Part shown: positions 58,984 to 64,000 of the stretch, piece by piece
Layout of the letters: the number at the start of each line of letters is the position of its first letter
Numbering within the stretch: position 1 is the first letter of the stretch
Source: Lantana camara
Lineage: Eukaryota; Streptophyta; Magnoliopsida; Lamiales; Verbenaceae
DNA: 64,000 nucleotides
Direction: 5' to 3'
NCBI GenBank assembly: GCA_037501455.1
Contig: CM074856.1
Span: 22,031,001 to 22,095,000 of the forward strand
Notes under the pieces: generated by a model
Seen by the model: the letters and a program-made list of their open reading frames with translations, nothing else
The model's database searches: none
What the model was told of the DNA's origin: nothing
Program-made: the position numbers and the translations under genes

Positions 58984-59644
58984 ATGTGTATGTATATATT
59001 TGTACACAAGAGTATGTATGTATCGGTATGAGAGAGAGAGTAAATATCCAGAAGTGGTAGCAGAGTACAGCTTGCAATCTTTTTGGGGAGTCGTATTTGT
59101 CACAGTACCCAAATTAGGAAATGGTGAATTTCACTTTACCCATTCAACTACACATGCATGTGCATGGTACCCTTTGGCTTTAAGTTGAAAAAAAAAAAGT
59201 ACATTTTTTTATTTCTTATTTAGAATTATTCGAAAAAATAGTTGGTTTGAATCACCGCCAAATCACGAAATTTAATTGTTGGACGTAATATTAATTTAAT
59301 TAAATATTTTGTATTTAAGTATGTGAGAATACACTTATCATTAATAGGAAGAGTTTTATACTTAAGTGGTTTCACTCGACTTGAACTTAAATAAAATATA
59401 GATTAAAACTATTTAGTCGATGTGGTTTGGACTGGTTCACATTCCCCATGCGATCAGTCTGGAGTCTGGACAATTGAATATCATTTTAGAGTCACTACAA
59501 AAAAAACTATTTTTTGTGACAATTTGTTGTGATGAAAAATAATAGTGTTATAATAGATTACACTATAGCGACGATATATAAGTTTGTCACCACAAAATAA
59601 ACTTTAAGAGATAAATTCTTATATGTCACAAAAGACTTTATTTT

Positions 59645-59905
59645 ATATGACAAAATTTAATATTCGTCACAAAATATTCAGACATTTGTCACGCTAAATG
59701 GTACAATGTACGGTGATAAATTATTTAACCTTTTGTGACGAAATGTTTTGCCACTTATGTATCATATATATGACAAAATTTAATATTCATCACAAAATAT
59801 TCAGACATATGTCACGCTAAATGGTATAATGTACGGTGACAAATTATTTAACCTTTTGTGACGAAATACTTTGCCACTTATGTATCATATATATGACAAA
59901 TTTTA
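59645..59905. repeat. 123-bp tandem repeat inside the CACTA element
   Basis: Copies start at 59645 and 59768, with a partial third from about 59890. Each contains ATATGACAAAATTTAATATTC, CAGACATNTGTCACGCTAAAT and CCTTTTGTGACGAAAT. Confidence 0.88.
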
Positions 59906-60549
59906 GGTTTGTCACAAGAAATTATTTTGTCGCTATAAAAAATAATATCATCATATAAAGTATTGTTATTTTATAAATTATTTGCATGTGACAACTTATA
60001 ATAGTCACTATAAAATTATGGTATCATGATAAATTTTTTATTGTCACAACAGGTCATTTGTGGTGACAAAATTAATTATTGTCATGTGAAATATTTTTGT
60101 TTTATATAAATTTTTAATTGTGGCAAGTTCTTATTGTTACCATAGAAATATAATGTTATGATAAATGATTGGACGTCACTATAATTAATTTTGTCGTGAC
60201 AAACTGTAATATTGTCATATAAAAATTTATTATTTTAAAAATTATTTTGTTATGATATATTCATATTGTCATAATAGAAATACGTTATGTGATAATATAT
60301 TTATTGTCAATACGATATTTTATATAACTTTAAGTATATTAATTATTAATTAAAACCTAAAAGTATATAAACTAACAATTTTAATACAATATTTCCATAA
60401 ATATGATTATATTTAATTTAAATAATTATATATTATATATTTTATATTTTAAAATAATAACACAAAAATATTTAAATAATTAATTGAAATTAGTGTATGA
60501 ATATATTTCATTGTTATTAAATATATTAAAAGACATAATATTAACATGA

Positions 60550-60622
60550 AAGAAGTTGTCCAAATTGGTTTAGGAGTCAATATTCTATCTTGGAGACCCT
60601 AGTTCGATTTCCAACTAGCGCA
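60550..60622 (+). other. tRNA-like segment inside the CACTA element
   Basis: TTGGTTTAGGAG resembles a Pol III A box and AGTTCGATTTCC, about 37 bp downstream, resembles a B box. This could be a tRNA-derived SINE fragment or a captured tRNA relic. No cloverleaf was verified. Confidence 0.3.
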
Positions 60623-61225
60623 ATTAATAAAAAGAATTAATTCTCGCGTTAGCTCGTGCTTGGCTCGATGGGTTCGGTGCTGGCTCGTCTGAGGGGTGGG
60701 TGTGGTTCATGCCATGGGTGGTTTGGGTCTCACACAAATAAAATTTTTAATTTTTTTTATTTAATTATTTTGCGACAAAATATGATGTGGTGACAAATAT
60801 GTTTGTCACAAGAGGTGCCCAACTCACATGACTGTAGTGACAAATATATGACTATGATGACGATAAGTGTCAATATGTTGCAAAGAGTTTGTCACAATAG
60901 AATACGATATTGTGACAAACATTTGTCATAATAAGTGATCATTTGATCGGGTCTTTAGTGACAAAATCGAATTGTAGTGACAATATATATATATTGTTAT
61001 GACAATAAGTTTGTCACAAGAACGAAGTTTTTCGCTATAAAAGTACGTTTGTCACAAACCTATTGTGATGAACGTACAAATTGTCGTTTGGGACTTTATA
61101 CGACGGGCCTGTTGCGACGGCGACTGTGACAAAAATAATCGTTACAATAGATCTATTGTGACAAAATTTTCATGTATTGCGACAAATTATTTTGTTACAA
61201 AAAAGTGTTTTTTTTTGTAGTGAGT

Positions 61226-61659
61226 GTAAAATAAACCCGAATAAATTGTGCATAAAAAAAGAAAATTGTCAACGTGGTATGGTTACACATCCTCGGCCCC
61301 TTCAGTCTGATAATCTAAAGTCGGTTTAAATCATAAAATTTAATTGTTAAATATAGTCCGCTCTCATATTATTTTTAATAATATGTTTTTTTTATTATTA
61401 TTTTTTATAGTCAATAATATGTATTTAATGTAACAGATTAGCTCACGACAAACGTTACCAAGTAAATAATGGAAGTGAGATTTTCCATAACACATATTTT
61501 ATAACGACATTCTGCTCGCATTCGTTAGGCAAATCATAGAAGCTCTTAGCTCCCCATCAAAAAGCTCTAGAGTTATCCATTGGAGAAAGCAAAAACAGAA
61601 GCTATAGAATAGTAATTTTTAATGTCCAAAATAACCAGATTAGATAGATTCAAAACCAC
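61226..61659. other. AT-rich spacer between the CACTA element and the LINE
   Basis: No genes or repeats that I can define. Confidence 0.6.
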
Positions 61660-61961
61660 TTTTTTTTTTTTTTTTTTGAAAGGCAGCCCCCAAAACGAAG
61701 GGGGAAATTTATTGCATCTCAGAAGCAATAACGTCCACAACCTATAAAGGATAATCCAAAAACCTAATGCAAGTCGAAATTGTATTTTCTAATTAAATGG
61801 TGTATTACTATATTAGCACCATGCCTGATAAGAAAAAACTTAAAATCAACAAATGGAGAACACAATCGTTTAGTGTCGGCAATAATGTTACCCAACACAC
61901 AAAGGGACTCATCATTATTATTTAATAATCTGACAACCTTAGCAGAATCACCCTCTAACAT
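61660..61961 (-). mobile_element. 3' end of a LINE retrotransposon (RNase H-like domain), interrupted by an LTR
   Basis: A T-run at 61660-61677 is the poly(A) tail on the minus strand, next to a 3' UTR with GGGGGCTGCCTTTC. The minus-strand frame to 61961 reads EGDSAKVVRLLNN, then GNIIADTKRL and RHGANIVIHHLIRK, a plant LINE RNase H-like C-terminal domain (DS and the usual N-x-x-AH region, here with I for A). The upstream part is cut by the LTR that starts at 61962. Confidence 0.82.
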
Positions 61962-64000
61962 TGTGACACCCCATCCGTTTGTATATACAGGTTCTTGCCA
62001 AGTGTGAGGTTAATTCATGTGTTTATGTGCTTTTAATTATTTTATGTGATATTTAACTTGTTTATTTTGATTTAATTGTTTAATTGTTGATTTATTATGA
62101 ATTATATGTTTGAAAATTATAAGATATGAATTTAATTGCTAAGGATGCTAATTATATGATTGAGAATGATTTGCATGGTATATGTTAATTGCATTAAATT
62201 ATATGTCTTGGGGTTAATTTGAAATTGGTTTTGGACTTATTTGACCTCTTTTGTAAATTTAGGGATCTATTTGCAAATAGGTTGTTTTTAAGCCACTTTT
62301 CAGCTAATTTGAACTTGAAAATTCTGATTCAAATTCTGACTTCTCCATTGGAATCGTTTTGATGATTCGAGTCCAACGAAACAAGCCTTGTATTTTTCTG
62401 AAACTGTTTGAACACCCTACCGTTTTAAAATCCGATCATCTGCTTTTGATTCGACCTGAATCCTATCAGCCCTTAAGCGTTGAAATTTCATCCCTTTTTC
62501 CCTCACAACTCACATTTTAAGCCAAGAAGATAAGGATGGAAAGCTTTGGGGCCCTTTTTGCCATTTTACACATTTTGAGCTCAAGCCATCTCCATACTGC
62601 ATCATTTCTTCAAGATAGGGTAAGGAATTGATTCTCCATCTTCTTATCTACATTTTGATCCACGAATTTCTTGTTATGAGCTTGTTTATGCATGAATATG
62701 AGTATGTGCATGAATAGTTAGGGTTCACGAGATTTTGTGAATTTTGGTGCGAAACTTGATTTAAATGGAACTTGAACACTTGTTTGATGTTAGTTGAATG
62801 CATTTATAGTGTTATTTGAGGTTTTTAGTCGGAAATTGATTATATGCCATTAGTGCTCATAATTTTTGAATTGGAGATTTTGGTGCCTAGACGTTGTTTT
62901 TGTTGTTGCTTGATCTAGCTAATGTGATATTTGAGTTTTTGGGTTGTTTTTGTGATGTTTTAGTAGCTTTGGGGTTGATATTTTTGCAGGTTTTAGGGGA
63001 GATTAAAACCTCTCCTGTTTTGCCGCCATGGAAGGCCTGCAACATTTTGTTACAGGAGCTTCCAAATAGCCATTTGGTTTTTGCACTTAAACCGCAAACC
63101 ACCGTTTGGAGCTCCAGGTCTCTCAGGTTTTGACTCCCAAATGGCCGTTTGATTTTTGAAGTAGAAACCTTAAACGGCCGTGTAAGATCTTCTGTAAGTT
63201 CCAAGCGACTTTAAATGGCCGTTTAGTTTTTGTTCAGAAACCTTAAACGACCATGTGAAGTCCCTCGTTTTTTAGCAGACGTGTTTACACGACCGTTTGG
63301 TTTTTACACTATAACCCGAAACGACCGTTTGACCTCTACTGTGTGAGAGTGTGTTGTTTTGATCCGTTGGTTTGTTTCTTTTGCTTTTACCCACCCTGAT
63401 TATAATCCTAATGTGTTATACACTTATGAAATAATGTGTTATGATATGTTTATTTAATTTAAGATATGAAATTTAAGTGTTAACGTGAAATACGAATATG
63501 AAAGTTTAAGTGTCAATGTATGCCATCTCATTGCATCAATTGCATTCACTCGCATCCCTATACATCTAAATGGTTCATGATCGAGCTTAAGTCTCGAGTT
63601 TGTGTTTGTTTGTCACAGAGCCGCTTCCGGAGGATGTTGAACCCGAGGTGTAGGTCTTGTTTGGGTGCTTTTTGGTCCTCTTTTGCTTTTTTCAAGGTGA
63701 GGTTGAGGATTTTTGTTTTAGTTAAATGTCCTACAACCCCTACGTGATTGTTTTAAGCGAACATGCGACTATGCTACCTATATAGCTAAATATGTGTTAC
63801 ATATGATATTTTGTTGACCTTATGAACGCGATTTGGATTATGAAAGCTATATGTATAGGCATATGTTAGTTTAACTTTTAAAAGTATGTATGTATGTACG
63901 TTATGTTATGTATGTTGCGAGATAAGCCTTGAGATATAGGCGTATGCTATGGTAAGGTATGTTGGCCCCCAGAACTATGGGTTGTGCAACTCGATATGAT
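61962..64000 (+). mobile_element. Ty3-type LTR, 5' part, continues past the window
   Basis: It starts TGTGACACCCCATCC after AACAT (61957-61961). It has a pyrimidine-rich leader region and a donor-like AGG|GTAAGG at 62619/62620. An eight-palindrome array lies at 63062-63331, and blocks from 63728 on are shared with the LTR at about 30110. Whether an interior follows is not visible. Confidence 0.82.
63062..63331 (+). repeat. Array of eight AAACGGCCGTTT-type palindromes
   Basis: Centres are at 63069.5, 63101.5, 63144.5, 63177.5, 63218.5, 63250.5, 63292.5 and 63324.5. Spacings are 32, 43, 33, 41, 32, 42 and 32 bp. Within the short intervals a TTTTTG..AAACCTTAAAC-type spacer recurs. The array lies about 1100-1370 bp from the LTR start. 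Confidence 0.92.

Larger units (their letters stand above)
59493..61222. mobile_element. Non-autonomous CACTA (En/Spm) element, 1730 bp, TSD AGT
   Basis: The termini are CACTACAAAAAAAACT and TTTTTTTTTGTAGTG, inverted. The 3-bp duplication AGT lies at 59490-59492 and 61223-61225. The interior is packed with GTGACAAA / TTTGTCAC subterminal repeats in both orientations, the expected transposase-binding pattern. There is no transposase reading frame. A GC-richer segment at 60590-60730 differs in character and may be captured sequence. Confidence 0.92.

Overview
This is a window of plant nuclear DNA, most likely from a dicot. It holds three intact, intron-containing host genes: an FRS3-like FAR1-related factor, a SAC3C-like protein and a GAMYB-like R2R3-MYB with a miR159 target site. 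Between them lies about 40 kb of nested transposable elements. There is no bacterial or organellar signature. The host genes were assembled by hand from splice consensus and reading phase. The transposons were delimited by terminal sequence, target-site duplications (TSDs), primer-binding sites and conserved domains.

Layout. 1-3632: AT-rich flank with a 78-bp tandem duplication. 3633-7536 (-): FRS3-like gene, 845 aa, four coding exons. 9036-35930: a decayed Ty3/gypsy element (dual RNase H, Tat-like) that received several insertions. These are a TRIM (11252-11715, TSD AGAGG), a 10-kb Copia element (12407-22414, TSD ACATT) and a very long Ty3-type LTR (23075-33037, TSD GGAAG). That LTR was in turn hit by a Copia-type solo LTR (23209-25417, TSD GTTAT), an inverted solo LTR (27063-29393, TSD CATGT), another LTR copy (from 31340) and a fold-back Mutator-like MITE (32136-32537, 9-bp TSD). 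35940-42937: an unclassified AT-rich block, LTR fragments and an inverted Ty3 element with a gag remnant. 42938-44231: a decayed coding remnant and spacer. 44237-49717: a complete but dead Copia element (TSD AATAT) ending 258 bp upstream of the SAC3C start codon. 49976-53635 (+): SAC3C-like gene, 409 aa. 55372-58002 (-): GAMYB-like gene, 516 aa, convergent with SAC3C. 59493-61222: a non-autonomous CACTA element (TSD AGT). 61660-61961 (-): 3' end of a LINE. 61962-64000: another Ty3-type LTR running off the window.

The most unusual signal is shared by three separate long Ty3-type LTRs (27063-29393, 40256-41835 and 61962 onward). Each carries 6-8 copies of an imperfect palindrome, consensus near AACGGCCGTT, whose centres alternate at about 32 and 42 bp, close to three and four turns of B-DNA. 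The arrays sit about 0.9-1.4 kb from the LTR start. They lie downstream of a candidate TATA and a CT-rich leader ending in an AAG|GT splice-donor-like site. In the one copy with an attached gag, a splice-acceptor-like CAG lies one base before the gag ATG. This would place the palindromes and the PBS inside an intron that unspliced genomic RNA keeps and gag mRNA loses. The positions are read directly from the sequence; the function is inference.
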